Assembly (NCBI RefSeq): GCF_003287405.1
Contig: NZ_PRLD01000004.1
Span: 62,001-126,000, forward strand
DNA length: 64,000 nucleotides
Direction of reading: 5' to 3'
Source of the DNA: Faecalibacterium prausnitzii
GTDB taxonomy: Bacteria; Bacillota; Clostridia; Oscillospirales; Ruminococcaceae
Shown here: positions 25,870 through 35,061 of the stretch, piece by piece
How the letters are laid out: the number at the start of each line of letters is the position of its first letter
How positions within the stretch are numbered: position 1 is the stretch's first letter
Made by a program: the position numbers and the translations under genes
Notes under the pieces: generated by a model
What the model was told of the DNA's origin: nothing
Database searches by the model: none
Seen by the model: only the letters and a program-made list of their open reading frames with translations

Positions 25870-26625
25870 ATGCTGGCAGAGGAACGTTTTGCACTGATCT
25901 TAGAACAGCTGAACGAGAAACGCACCGTGACGGTGCAGCAGCTGTGCGAAGCGCTGCACACCAGCGAATCCACCATCCGGCGCGATTTGACCGAGCTGGA
26001 TCGGCAGGGCAGGCTGACCAAGGTGCACGGAGGGGCTACCCTGCCGGACAGCCGTTTTCTGGCAGACGAGCCCACCATGGAAGCCAAGGAGACGCTGGCA
26101 GTGGCAGAAAAGCGCAGCATTGCCGCAGCCGCCGCAGCGCTCATCACCGCCGAAGATTTTGTGTTCATCGATGCAGGCACCACCACGCTGGAGCTGGTGC
26201 GGGCGCTGACGGGTGCGGCGCTCAAGGCCACTTATGTGACCAACGGCGTGGCGCACGCCCGGCTGCTGGCACAAAAGGGCTGCCGGGTGTATCTGCCCGG
26301 CGGGCTGCTGCGTCCCCAGACCGAGGCCATCGTGGGGGCCCCGGCAGTCAGCAGCATCCAGCAATATAACTTTACCAAAGCATTTATGGGTGCCAACGGC
26401 GTAGCGCTGGAAGCGGGCTTTACCACCCCGGACCCCGAGGAAGCAGCCGTAAAGGCCGCAGCCGTCCGCCGCGCAAGGGAAAGCTGGTTCCTTGTGGACG
26501 ACGCCAAGTTTGCCAAAATTTATCCGGCGGTCATCACGGATCTGCACAGCGGTGCTATCCTGACCAACCGCTGCCCGAACCCCAAGTATAAGCAGCAAAC
26601 ATTTGTAAAGGAGGCAGAAGTATGA
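25870..26625 (+). CDS. fruR: DeoR-family repressor of the fructose operon
   Basis: 251 residues. N-terminal HTH (RTVTVQQLCEALHTSESTIRRDLTEL), then the DeoR sensor domain (DFVFIDAGTTTLELVRAL, VYLPGGLLRPQTEAIVG, FMGANGVALEAGFTTPDPEEA), which usually binds a sugar phosphate such as fructose-1-phosphate. It is the first gene of fruR-fruK-fruA, and its stop overlaps the fruK start. AAGGGG gives the ribosome site. Confidence 0.92.
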   Translation: MLAEERFALILEQLNEKRTVTVQQLCEALHTSESTIRRDLTELDRQGRLTKVHGGATLPDSRFLADEPTMEAKETLAVAEKRSIAAAAAALITAEDFVFIDAGTTTLELVRALTGAALKATYVTNGVAHARLLAQKGCRVYLPGGLLRPQTEAIVGAPAVSSIQQYNFTKAFMGANGVALEAGFTTPDPEEAAVKAAAVRRARESWFLVDDAKFAKIYPAVITDLHSGAILTNRCPNPKYKQQTFVKEAEV

Positions 26626-27527
26626 TCTACACCGTTACTTTTAACCCGGCCATCGACTATGTTGTGCGTCTGGACGCACCGCTGGAGGTGGGCGAAGTGA
26701 ACCGCGCCAAAGGCGAGGACTGTGTGCTGGGCGGCAAGGGCATCAACGTGTCCGGCGTGCTGGCGCAGCTGGGCTGCGAGAGCGTGGCACTGGGCTTTGT
26801 GGCCGGCGAGACCGGCGCATGGCTGGAGCGCGGTCTGGCGGCGCAGGGACTGAAAACCGATTTTGTGCATCTGGAAAACGGCATGACCCGCATCAACGTC
26901 AAGATCAAGGCCGGGCAGGAGACCGAGCTGAACGGCGCAGGCCCTGCCATCCCGGAAAGTGCGTTGCAGCAGCTGGAAGCCCAGCTGGACAAGCTGGCCG
27001 AGGGGGATATCCTCATTCTGGCAGGCAGCATCCCGGCAAGCTTGCCGCAAAGCGTCTACGAGCGGCTGCTGGCGCGGCTGCAGGGCAGGGGCGTGCGCGC
27101 AGTGGTGGATGCCACCCGCGACCTGCTGGTGAACGTGCTGCCCTACCACCCCTTCCTCATCAAGCCCAACAACCATGAGCTGGGCGAGATCGTGGGCAAG
27201 GTGCTGACCAGTGACGCAGAGATCGTGGCAGCTGCCCGCACTCTGCAGGAAAAGGGCGCCCGCAACGTGCTGGTGAGCATGGCAGGGGACGGTGCGCTGC
27301 TGCTGGACGAGCAGGGACAGGTGCACCGCATCGGCTGCCCCAAGGGCAAGGTGGTCAACAGCGTGGGCGCGGGCGACAGCATGGTGGCCGGTTTTGTGGC
27401 CGGATATCTGCAAAGCCGCAGCTACGCGCAGGCGCTGCGGCTGGGCACCGCCTGCGGCAGCGCAACGGCTTTCAGCCTTGGGCTTGCCACAAAGGAAAAG
27501 ATCGACGAGCTGCTGGCGCAGCTTTGA
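26622..27527 (+). CDS. fruK: 1-phosphofructokinase
   Basis: 301 residues, PfkB family. N-terminal FNPAIDYVVRLD, then GGKGINVSGVLAQLG (substrate-binding glycines) and the C-terminal NSVGAGDSMVAGFVAGYL with the catalytic Asp of the GAGD anion hole. It phosphorylates fructose-1-phosphate made by FruA to fructose-1,6-bisphosphate. The ATGA overlap with fruR and AAAGGAGG upstream show coupling. Confidence 0.96.
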   Translation: MIYTVTFNPAIDYVVRLDAPLEVGEVNRAKGEDCVLGGKGINVSGVLAQLGCESVALGFVAGETGAWLERGLAAQGLKTDFVHLENGMTRINVKIKAGQETELNGAGPAIPESALQQLEAQLDKLAEGDILILAGSIPASLPQSVYERLLARLQGRGVRAVVDATRDLLVNVLPYHPFLIKPNNHELGEIVGKVLTSDAEIVAAARTLQEKGARNVLVSMAGDGALLLDEQGQVHRIGCPKGKVVNSVGAGDSMVAGFVAGYLQSRSYAQALRLGTACGSATAFSLGLATKEKIDELLAQL

Positions 27528-27557
27528 TAGGATAAAAGGAACAAAGGAGGAACGTTT

Positions 27558-29486
27558 ATGCGCATTACCGAGTTATTTACCGCACAGTCCATTGCGCTGG
27601 ACGAAGCGCTGCAGACGCAGGAGCAGATCCTGAGCCGTCTGGTGGAACTGCAGGCTACCCACGGCAACATCACCGATAAGGATGCCTACAAAAAGGCGCT
27701 CTATGCCCGCGAGGCCGAGGGCTCTACCTATGTGGACAACGGTATCACCGTGCCCCACGCCAAGACCAATGTGGTCACCCGTCCCAGTCTGGCTGCCCTG
27801 CGGCTGACAACCCCGGTGCAGTATAACGCCGAGGATGACGGCACCACCGACCTGCTGTTTGCCATTGCCGCCCCGGAAAACGGCAGCTTGCACGTGGATA
27901 TGCTGGCACGCATGATGCAGATGCTGATGAACGAGGACTTTGTGGAAAAGCTTAAAGCTGCAAAGAGCCCCAAGGAGTTCTTGGAGTGCATCGACGCGCA
28001 GGAGGAAGCGCAGTTCGGCACAGAAAGCTTTACCCAGCAGGCCATCCCGCAGGACGGCTACCGCATTCTGGCCGTAACCGCCTGCGTCAACGGCATTGCC
28101 CATACCTACATGGCGGCAGAAGCACTGACCAAGGCCGGAGACAAGCTGGGCCTGCCCACCAAGGTGGAGACCAATGGTTCGGACGGCGCAAAGAATATCC
28201 TGACCCGCGCCGAGATCGCCGCCTGTGACGGTATTATCGTAGCAGCGGAGAAAAAGGTGGATACTGCCCGCTTCGACGGCAAGCCGGTGCTGTTCACCCG
28301 CGTGGATGACGGCATCCACAAGCCGGAGGAACTCATTAAGAAAATCGCCCACGGCGAGGTGCCCGTGTTCCACGCCGAGGGCGGCGCAGCAGCCGAGGAT
28401 GACGCTTCCGGCAAGGACAGCTTCGGCCGCAGCCTGTACAAGAACCTGATGAACGGCGTTTCCCATATGCTGCCCTTCGTGGTGGGCGGCGGCATCATGA
28501 TCGCGCTGGCCTTCCTGCTGGATGATTACAGCATCAACCCCGCAAACTTCGGCATGAACACCCCTGTTGCCGCTTTCTTCAAGACGGTGGGCGGCGCAGC
28601 CTTCGGCTATATGCTGCCCATTCTGGCAGGTTTCATCGCCATGTCCATCGCCGACCGTCCGGGTCTTGCCGTAGGTTTTGCCGGCGGCGTGCTGGCTATG
28701 AACGGCACCAACTTCACCGACCTTGCCGCAGGCAGCACCACCGGCATCTCCGGCGGCTTCCTTGCAGCGCTGCTGGCCGGTTTTGCAGCGGGCTACATCG
28801 TGCAGTTCCTCAAAAAGGTCACCGAAAAGCTGCCCGCCAGCCTGAACGGTATCCGCCCGATGCTCATCTACCCGCTGGGCGGCATTCTTATCGTAGGTGC
28901 GATGATGTGCGCCGTGAACCCGGTGATGGGTATGATCAACACCGCCATGACTGACTGGCTGAACGCACTGGGCGGCAGCTCCAAGGTGCTGCTGGGCGCT
29001 ATCGTGGCCGGTATGATGAGCGTGGATATGGGCGGCCCGGTCAACAAGGCAGCCTATGTCTTTGGCACCGCAGCCCTTGCCTCCGGCAACTACGAGGTGA
29101 TGGCCGCCGTCATGGTGGGCGGCATGGTTCCTCCCATCGCCATCGCCCTGTCCACTACCTTCTGCCCCCGCAAGTGGACGCCGGAAGAGCGCCGCAACGG
29201 CATCGTGAACTACGTCATGGGTCTGTGCTTCGTGTCTGAGGGTGCCATCCCCTATGCGGCAGCCGACCCGCTGCGCGTTCTGCCCAGCTGCGTTGTCGGC
29301 TCTGCGGTCGCCGGTGCGCTCTCTATGACCTTCGGCTGCGCACTGCGCGCACCCCACGGCGGCATCTTCGTATTCCCGGTGGTGGATCACGCTGCGCTGT
29401 ACTGCGTGGCGCTGGCTGTGGGCAGTGTGCTGGGTGCAGTGATCCTGAGCCTTGTCAAAAAGACCCAGCCTGCTGAGGCAAAGTAA
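27558..29486 (+). CDS. fruA: Fructose PTS transporter, EIIABC fused
   Basis: 642 residues. EIIA domain at 1-150 with phospho-His H67 (TVPHAKT); EIIB at about 165-265 with phospho-Cys C176 (TACVNGIAHTYMAAEAL, a variant of the usual CPTGIAHT); EIIC from about 288 with eight or so membrane segments (PFVVGGGIMIALAFLLDD). It imports fructose as fructose-1-phosphate. AAAGGAGG precedes the ATG, and a terminator follows. Confidence 0.96.
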   Translation: MRITELFTAQSIALDEALQTQEQILSRLVELQATHGNITDKDAYKKALYAREAEGSTYVDNGITVPHAKTNVVTRPSLAALRLTTPVQYNAEDDGTTDLLFAIAAPENGSLHVDMLARMMQMLMNEDFVEKLKAAKSPKEFLECIDAQEEAQFGTESFTQQAIPQDGYRILAVTACVNGIAHTYMAAEALTKAGDKLGLPTKVETNGSDGAKNILTRAEIAACDGIIVAAEKKVDTARFDGKPVLFTRVDDGIHKPEELIKKIAHGEVPVFHAEGGAAAEDDASGKDSFGRSLYKNLMNGVSHMLPFVVGGGIMIALAFLLDDYSINPANFGMNTPVAAFFKTVGGAAFGYMLPILAGFIAMSIADRPGLAVGFAGGVLAMNGTNFTDLAAGSTTGISGGFLAALLAGFAAGYIVQFLKKVTEKLPASLNGIRPMLIYPLGGILIVGAMMCAVNPVMGMINTAMTDWLNALGGSSKVLLGAIVAGMMSVDMGGPVNKAAYVFGTAALASGNYEVMAAVMVGGMVPPIAIALSTTFCPRKWTPEERRNGIVNYVMGLCFVSEGAIPYAAADPLRVLPSCVVGSAVAGALSMTFGCALRAPHGGIFVFPVVDHAALYCVALAVGSVLGAVILSLVKKTQPAEAK

Positions 29487-29529
29487 CAAGCCATTTTCTT
29501 TCTCCATACGGATAGTTCTTCATAAGAGC

Positions 29530-29564
29530 AAAGGGGACTGCCGCACACCGCGGCGGCCCCTTTT
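29530..29564 (+). terminator. Terminator of the fructose operon
   Basis: AAAGGGG (29530-29536) pairs with CCCCTTTT (29557-29564); an inner GCCGC/GCGGC stem strengthens it. T-run present. Confidence 0.82.
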
Positions 29565-29659
29565 GCGTTTGCACAAGCGCCATTTTCACAAAAAACAGGA
29601 CAATATACCGCCCAAAACGGCCTATCCTGCCGGAATTGCATTCTGCGCGTTGTTTTGCA

Positions 29660-29688
29660 TTGCACCCTATCCCGGGCTGTGGTATACT
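29660..29688 (+). promoter_or_regulatory. Promoter of the DUF1846 gene
   Basis: TTGCAC (29660-29665), 17-base spacer, TATACT (29683-29688). The coding start is about 60 bases further. Confidence 0.7.
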
Positions 29689-29747
29689 TATGCTTGTGAT
29701 TTAACGCCCGGGTATGGTGTGCCGGGCCACCAGAGAGGAAACGAACG

Positions 29748-31241
29748 ATGAAAATAGGATTTGACAACGACAAATATCTTTCCATGCAGTCTGAGCATAT
29801 CCGCGAGCGCATCAAGAAGTTTGACAATAAACTGTATCTGGAATTCGGCGGCAAGCTGTTCGATGATTACCACGCCTCCCGCGTGCTGCCCGGCTTTCAG
29901 CCGGACTCCAAGCTGCAGATGCTGCTGCAGCTCAAGGAGCAGGCCGAGATCGTCATCGTCATCAGCGCCGAGGACATCATCAGCAGCAAGGTGCGCGGCG
30001 ACTACGGCATCACCTACGATCTGGACGTGCTGCGCCTGATCGACGCTTTTCAGGAGGTGGGGCTGTATGTGGGCAGCGTGTGCGTGACCAAGTACACCGC
30101 CGCCGCCGAGGTGGAGGCCTTTGAAAAGCGGCTGAACAGTCTGGGCATCCGCACCTTCCGCCACTACAAGATCCCCGGCTACCCCAACGATGTGGCACGC
30201 ATCGTCAGCGACGAGGGCTACGGCCGCAACGAGTACATTGAGACCGAGCGCCCGCTGGTGGTCATCACCGCGCCCGGCCCCGGCAGCGGAAAAATGGCGG
30301 TCTGCCTGTCCCAGCTGTACCATGAATATAAGCGCGGCGTCAAGGCCGGTTACGCCAAGTTCGAGACCTTCCCCATCTGGAACATTCCCCTGAAGCACCC
30401 GGTCAATCTGGCTTACGAGGCCGCCACCGCCGACCTGAACGATGTGAACATGATCGACCCCTTCCATCTGGAAGCCTACGGCGTGACCACCGTGAACTAC
30501 AACCGCGACATTGAGATCTTCCCGGTGGTGAACGCCATGTTCGAACTGATCGCAGGCCAGAGCCCCTACAAGTCCCCCACGGATATGGGCGTGAACATGG
30601 CCGGCAACTGCATCGTGGACGATGCAGTCTGCTGCGAAGCCTCCCGCAAGGAGATCGTGCGCCGGTACTACAAGTGCCTGTGCCAGCAGAAGATCACCGG
30701 CACCGCCAAGGAGAGCGAGCGCTATAAGCTGGAGCTGCTGATGAATCAGGCCGGGCTGACCATGGGTGCACGAGAGGTGGAAAAGCAGGCCCACGCCCGC
30801 AGCGAAGCCACCGGCGGCGCACCGGCTGCTGCCATTGAGCTGAGCGACGGCACCGTGATCACCGGCAAGACCGGCCCGCTGCTGGGTGCTACCGCAAGCG
30901 CCCTGATCAATGCGCTCAAGTATCTGGCGGGCATCCCGCAGGAGACGGATTTGGTCAGCGCAACTGCCATTGAGCCCATCCAGACCCTCAAGACCAACTA
31001 TCTGGGCGGCAAGAACCCCCGCCTGCACACCGACGAGATCCTGATCGCCCTGTCCAGCTCTGCTGCTTCCAGCGAGCTTGCCGCAGCAGCCATGCACCAG
31101 CTGCCCAACCTCAAGGGCTGTGATGTACACTCCACCGTGCTGCTTTCCAGCGTGGACAGCAGCACCCTGAACCGTCTGGGGATGTACCTGACCTGCGACC
31201 CCGTCTACGAGGAAGAGGACCGCAAGTACCATAAGCTGTAA
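29748..31241 (+). CDS. DUF1846-family protein of unknown function
   Basis: 497 residues, full length for the family, which is widespread in Firmicutes but lacks an established biochemical role. It starts MKIGFDNDKYLSMQSEHIRERI. A P-loop-like TAPGPGSGKMAVCLSQLYH near residue 175 hints at nucleotide binding, and the C-terminal third carries a Ser/Ala-rich, metabolite-binding-like segment. No signal peptide or membrane helix. Monocistronic between a promoter and a family II repeat that may terminate it. Confidence 0.85.
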   Translation: MKIGFDNDKYLSMQSEHIRERIKKFDNKLYLEFGGKLFDDYHASRVLPGFQPDSKLQMLLQLKEQAEIVIVISAEDIISSKVRGDYGITYDLDVLRLIDAFQEVGLYVGSVCVTKYTAAAEVEAFEKRLNSLGIRTFRHYKIPGYPNDVARIVSDEGYGRNEYIETERPLVVITAPGPGSGKMAVCLSQLYHEYKRGVKAGYAKFETFPIWNIPLKHPVNLAYEAATADLNDVNMIDPFHLEAYGVTTVNYNRDIEIFPVVNAMFELIAGQSPYKSPTDMGVNMAGNCIVDDAVCCEASRKEIVRRYYKCLCQQKITGTAKESERYKLELLMNQAGLTMGAREVEKQAHARSEATGGAPAAAIELSDGTVITGKTGPLLGATASALINALKYLAGIPQETDLVSATAIEPIQTLKTNYLGGKNPRLHTDEILIALSSSAASSELAAAAMHQLPNLKGCDVHSTVLLSSVDSSTLNRLGMYLTCDPVYEEEDRKYHKL

Positions 31242-31251
31242 GGATACAGCC

Positions 31252-31362
31252 GGACGATTTAGAATGGCCGCCGCGTGCGCTTTGGCCATTGTTTAAGGAA
31301 ATAAGCTTTGTTTGATTTGTGGCTCAGAAACGCCTGCGGGCGTTTCTGAGCCACTTTTTCAC
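31252..31362 (+). repeat. Family II two-hairpin element, copy D
   Basis: On plus: GGACGATT (31252-31259), hairpin 2 stem AATGGCC/GGCCATT (31263-31269, 31284-31290) with the conserved 14-nt loop, linker, hairpin 1 with a perfect 16-bp stem (31319-31334, 31339-31354) and TGCG tetraloop, then TTTTTCAC. The T-run makes it a convincing terminator for the DUF1846 gene, which stops 11 bases before it. It faces copy B. Confidence 0.85.
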
Positions 31363-31412
31363 AGCTGGGGGTCGTGATTGGAAACTGCATTTTGCCTTTA
31401 TAACCTTTTTTT

Positions 31413-31519
31413 GTGAAAATGCGTTTGGAGCGCTCCGCAGAGCGCGACAAACGCGAAATAAAAATAATCATTCCGCTGAAAATATCCAGAGCGTAAGCGG
31501 AGGATATTTCCAATCGTCC
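31413..31519 (-). repeat. Family II two-hairpin element, copy B
   Basis: Read on minus: GGACGATT (31512-31519), hairpin 2 stem AAATATCC/GGATATTT (31480-31487, 31502-31509) with the 14-nt loop, linker, hairpin 1 (31421-31454) made of 7 bp, a tandem GA/GA internal loop and 6 bp closed by TGCG, then ATTTTCAC. It is antisense to and upstream of the SNF transporter gene and inverted relative to copy D, 50 bases away. Confidence 0.82.
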
Positions 31520-31564
31520 TACGTTCCCAAAGGCCGCTGTGCAAGCGGCATTTCGTACTGTTGC

Positions 31565-31593
31565 TTGCTACTTGTCCGCAGATGTGGTACACT
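31565..31593 (+). promoter_or_regulatory. Promoter of the SNF transporter gene
   Basis: TTGCTA (31565-31570), 17-base spacer, TACACT (31588-31593). Confidence 0.6.
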
Positions 31594-31639
31594 TGTTTTG
31601 CTTAATTTTTATAGCAGATAGGAAAAGAGGATTTAAAAC

Positions 31640-33010
31640 ATGGAACAACAACACAAGCGCAGCGCGTTCTCCGGTAAGATCGGGTTCGTGCTGTCGGCCG
31701 CAGGCGCTTCGGTGGGTCTGGGCAACATCTGGCGCTTCCCGTATCTGGCAGCCAAATACGGCGGCGGCATTTTCCTGCTGGTATACATTCTGCTGGCAGT
31801 TACCTTTGGTTATACCATGATCGTGGCCGAGACTGCACTGGGACGCATGACCCACAAAAGCCCGGTCAGCGCCTACGCCCACTTCGGCAAGGGCAGGGGC
31901 ATCCGGTTCGGCGGCTGGATCAACGCCATTATCCCCATTTTGATCGTGCCGTATTATTCGGTCATCGGCGGCTGGGTCATCCACTATCTGGCCGAGTACC
32001 TGTGCGGACGCGGCGGCAATCTGGCAGCGGACGGCTACTTCTCTGCCTTTATCACCAACGGCTTGCAGGCCGAGCTGGCGTTTTTGCTGTTCAGTCTGTT
32101 CACGCTGGGCATTATCTTTGCCGGTGTGCGCAACGGCGTGGAGCGGGTCTCCAAGGTGATGATGCCGGTGCTGGTGGTGCTGTCGCTGATCATTGCGGGC
32201 TACTCGGTCACCCGTCCCGGCGCACTGGCGGGTGTGAAGTACTTTCTGGTGCCCAACCCCAAAAACTTTTCGTGGATGACTGTAGTCACCGCCATGGGAC
32301 AGATGTTCTATTCTTTGTCCATCGCCATGGGCATTCTGGTCACCTTTGGTTCTTATATGAAGAAGGACGTTTCCATTGAGGAGTCCACCGAGAACGTGGA
32401 GGTGTTCGATACCGCCATTGCTATCATGGCAGGTCTGATGATCATCCCGGCGGTGTTTGCCTTCTCCGGCGGCGACCCGGACACCCTGCAGGCCGGCCCT
32501 GCGCTGATGTTCATCACCATCCCCAAGGTGTTTGCCAGCATGGGTCTGGGCACTGTGGTGGGTGTGCTGTTCTTTGTGCTGGTGCTGTTTGCAGCCATTA
32601 CCAGCTCCATCGCCCTGACCGAGAGCGCCGTCTCCACCTTTGAGGACGAGCTGGGCTGGGATCGCACCCGCTCCACCGTGCTCATCGGCGCCATCATGGT
32701 GGCGCTGGGCAGCCTGTCGGCACTGGGCTACGGCCCGCTGGCCGGGGTGACCGTGTTCGGGATGCAGTTTTTGGACTTCTTCGACTTTTTGACCAACTCG
32801 GTCATGATGCCCATTGCAGCCATTGCCACCTGCCTGCTGGTGTCCCGCGTCATCGGCGTGGAACAGATCGCGCAGGAGGTGGAGCAGGACGGTCAGCGGT
32901 TCCGCCGCAAGCCGGTGTTCAATTTTATGATCCGCTGGCTGTGCCCCATTTTTGCAGCTATCATTCTGGCAAGCTCGGTGGCAAACGCCTTGGGCTGGAT
33001 CGCCATGTAA
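31640..33010 (+). CDS. Sodium-dependent transporter, neurotransmitter:sodium symporter (SNF/LeuT) family
   Basis: 456 residues with about 11-12 membrane helices. The family signature is at the N-terminus: GASVGLGNIWRFPYLAAKYGG (TM1 unwound region with Na+ and substrate contacts). Bacterial relatives such as LeuT, TnaT and MhsT import amino acids with Na+. The exact amino acid cannot be read. It is monocistronic and followed by a family I repeat. Confidence 0.92.
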   Translation: MEQQHKRSAFSGKIGFVLSAAGASVGLGNIWRFPYLAAKYGGGIFLLVYILLAVTFGYTMIVAETALGRMTHKSPVSAYAHFGKGRGIRFGGWINAIIPILIVPYYSVIGGWVIHYLAEYLCGRGGNLAADGYFSAFITNGLQAELAFLLFSLFTLGIIFAGVRNGVERVSKVMMPVLVVLSLIIAGYSVTRPGALAGVKYFLVPNPKNFSWMTVVTAMGQMFYSLSIAMGILVTFGSYMKKDVSIEESTENVEVFDTAIAIMAGLMIIPAVFAFSGGDPDTLQAGPALMFITIPKVFASMGLGTVVGVLFFVLVLFAAITSSIALTESAVSTFEDELGWDRTRSTVLIGAIMVALGSLSALGYGPLAGVTVFGMQFLDFFDFLTNSVMMPIAAIATCLLVSRVIGVEQIAQEVEQDGQRFRRKPVFNFMIRWLCPIFAAIILASSVANALGWIAM

Positions 33011-33055
33011 ACGGTACGATTTCGTGGATGCAGCTCACGACAATCCACTTTTGCA

Positions 33056-33215
33056 GCTTGCCCCAGAGCAAAAGCCTTCCCCCTTGGGGGAAGGTGGCAT
33101 TGCGTCAGCAATGACGGATGAGGGGAAATTACCCGTAAGCTGCTGCTTACCTGCGCCCTCATCAGTCACCTTCGGTGACAGCTTCCCCCGACCGGGGGAA
33201 GCCTTCATATAGAAG
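33056..33215. repeat. Family I paired element, inward-facing units
   Basis: Left unit: hairpin CCTTCCCCC-TT-GGGGGAAGG (33075-33094), then stem CATTGC/GCAATG and TGACGGATGAGGG. Right unit, inverted: hairpin GCTTCCCCC/GGGGGAAGC (33181-33202) with stem GTCACC/GGTGAC and the complement of the same GATGAGGG end. Here the G-rich ends face the centre, opposite to the copies at 23876 and 40204. It lies between the SNF transporter and adenine deaminase genes. Confidence 0.8.
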
Positions 33216-33248
33216 CTTTTTACAGGAAAACAGGACAAGGGGGCCCTT

Positions 33249-34988
33249 ATGAAAATGGAAACCTTGAAGCAGCAGATCCTGACAGCAAAGGGTGACGTGC
33301 GGGCAGAGCTGGTGCTGAAAAACGCCCGGGTCATCAACGTGTTCACAAACGAGATCGAGCAGGCTGACGTAGCCATCTGTCAGGGCATCATCCTTGGCGT
33401 GGGGCACTACACCGGCGAGACCGAGCTGGACTTGCAGGGCAAGTATGTCTGCCCGGGGCTTGTGGATGGGCACATCCACATTGAAAGCTCTATGCTCTGC
33501 GGCCCGGCCTTTGAACAGGCGGTGCTGCCCCACGGCACCACGGCGGTGGTCACTGACCCGCACGAGATCTCCAATGTGGCCGGTACGGCAGGGCTGGACT
33601 TTATGCTGGAGACCACAAAAGATCTGGCGCTTTCGGTCTACTTTATGCTGCCCTCCTGCGTGCCCGCCACTGGGCTGGACGAGTCCGGCGCGGTGCTGGA
33701 AGCAGAGCAGCTGCGCCCCTATTACCAGCAGCCCCGGGTGCTGGGTCTTGCTGAGCTGATGAACTCCTACGGCACAGTGCGCGCGGACGAAAAGATTTTG
33801 CAGAAGATCTGCGACTGCACCGCTGCGGGCAAAAAGATCGATGGGCACGCACCCTTCCTCAGCGGGGAGGAGCTGAACGCCTATGTCACTGCCGGGGTGC
33901 AGTCCGATCATGAATGCTCGGACGTCCGCGAAGCCATGGAAAAGCTGCGGCGCGGACAGTACATCATGGTGCGGGAAGGCACGGCAGCCCAGAATATGGA
34001 CAGCCTGCTGCCCCTGTTCCGGGAGCCTTATTGCAGCCGCTGTATGCTGGTGACCGACGACAAGCACCCCGGAGACCTGTTGCAGGGCGGACACATCGAT
34101 TATATCATCCGTAAGGCTATTGCCGCCGGGGTGGACCCGGTGGTGGCAGTGCGGATGGGCACCCTTGTTCCGTGCCAGTATTTCGGTCTTGCGCACAGCG
34201 GCGCGGTAGCTCCCGGCTATACCGCCGACCTGATCGTGCTGTCCGATCTGGAAAAGTTCACGGTGGAGCAGGTGTACAAAAAGGGCAAGCTGGTGGCGCA
34301 GCAGGGCAGAATGCTGCATCCCGCCGCCCTTGCGGTGGACAAAGCACGGTTTGCGCGGGTGTTCGATTCCTTCAATATGGACGAGATCACCCCGGAGCAA
34401 TTGCAGCTGAAACAGACCGGCACCCAGCAGCGGGTGATCTGCCTGACTCCGCACGCCCTGCTGACTACCGAAAAGATCGTTCCGTTCTGTCAGCACCCGG
34501 GCACAGCGCCCGGCGTGGACGTGACGCAGCAGATCGTCAAGCTGGCGGTGTTCGAGCGGCATCACCGCTCCGGTCATGTGGGCTTGGGCTTTTTGGGCAA
34601 CTACGGCCTGCAACGCGGCGCAGTGGCTTCCAGCATTGCGCACGACTCCCACAACCTCATCGTGGCGGGCACCAACGATGCCGACATGGTGCTGGCGGGC
34701 AACACGGTGCGCAAAAATAAAGGCGGCCTTGCCTTTGCGTTGAACGGACAGGTAGTGGGCGAGCTGCCGCTGCCGGTGGCAGGGCTTATGAGCACCGAGA
34801 GCGCCGAAGCCGTGGAGGAAAAGCTGCAAGCGCTCAAGGCAGCGCTGAAAGCCCACGGCATCTCGGAGGACATCGACGCCTTTATGACCCTTGCTTTCGT
34901 CAGCCTGCCGGTCATCCCGAAGCTGCGGCTGAACACCTACGGCATCGTGGATGTGGATGCCCAGCAGATCGTCCCGGCGGTGTTCTGA
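33249..34988 (+). CDS. ade: Adenine deaminase
   Basis: 579 residues of the amidohydrolase superfamily, as expected for AdeC. Metal-binding motif GLVDGHIHIESSM, then TDPHEISNVAG, DGHAPFLSG, VTDDKHPGDL and the C-terminal adenine deaminase domain with SIAHDSHNLIVAGTND. It converts adenine to hypoxanthine and ammonia. Mn/Fe dependence is known for the family. AAGGGGG precedes the ATG. Monocistronic. Confidence 0.96.
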   Translation: MKMETLKQQILTAKGDVRAELVLKNARVINVFTNEIEQADVAICQGIILGVGHYTGETELDLQGKYVCPGLVDGHIHIESSMLCGPAFEQAVLPHGTTAVVTDPHEISNVAGTAGLDFMLETTKDLALSVYFMLPSCVPATGLDESGAVLEAEQLRPYYQQPRVLGLAELMNSYGTVRADEKILQKICDCTAAGKKIDGHAPFLSGEELNAYVTAGVQSDHECSDVREAMEKLRRGQYIMVREGTAAQNMDSLLPLFREPYCSRCMLVTDDKHPGDLLQGGHIDYIIRKAIAAGVDPVVAVRMGTLVPCQYFGLAHSGAVAPGYTADLIVLSDLEKFTVEQVYKKGKLVAQQGRMLHPAALAVDKARFARVFDSFNMDEITPEQLQLKQTGTQQRVICLTPHALLTTEKIVPFCQHPGTAPGVDVTQQIVKLAVFERHHRSGHVGLGFLGNYGLQRGAVASSIAHDSHNLIVAGTNDADMVLAGNTVRKNKGGLAFALNGQVVGELPLPVAGLMSTESAEAVEEKLQALKAALKAHGISEDIDAFMTLAFVSLPVIPKLRLNTYGIVDVDAQQIVPAVF

Positions 34989-35003
34989 AAAAAGTAGAAG
35001 AAT

Positions 35004-35047
35004 AAAATTCAATGCGCCGGACCTGCAGGTCTGGCGCATTGAATTTT
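35004..35047. terminator. Bidirectional terminator between ade and modC
   Basis: AAAATTC + AATGCGCC-GGACC (35004-35023) pairs with its complement (35028-35047); TGCA loop; AT-rich ends on both sides. Confidence 0.85.
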
Positions 35048-35061
35048 AGATAAATATTTTT

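Noticed and set aside
27573-29507. A 644-codon minus-strand frame opposite fruA
   Set aside because: Shadow of fruA; His- and Gly-rich with no domain and no promoter.
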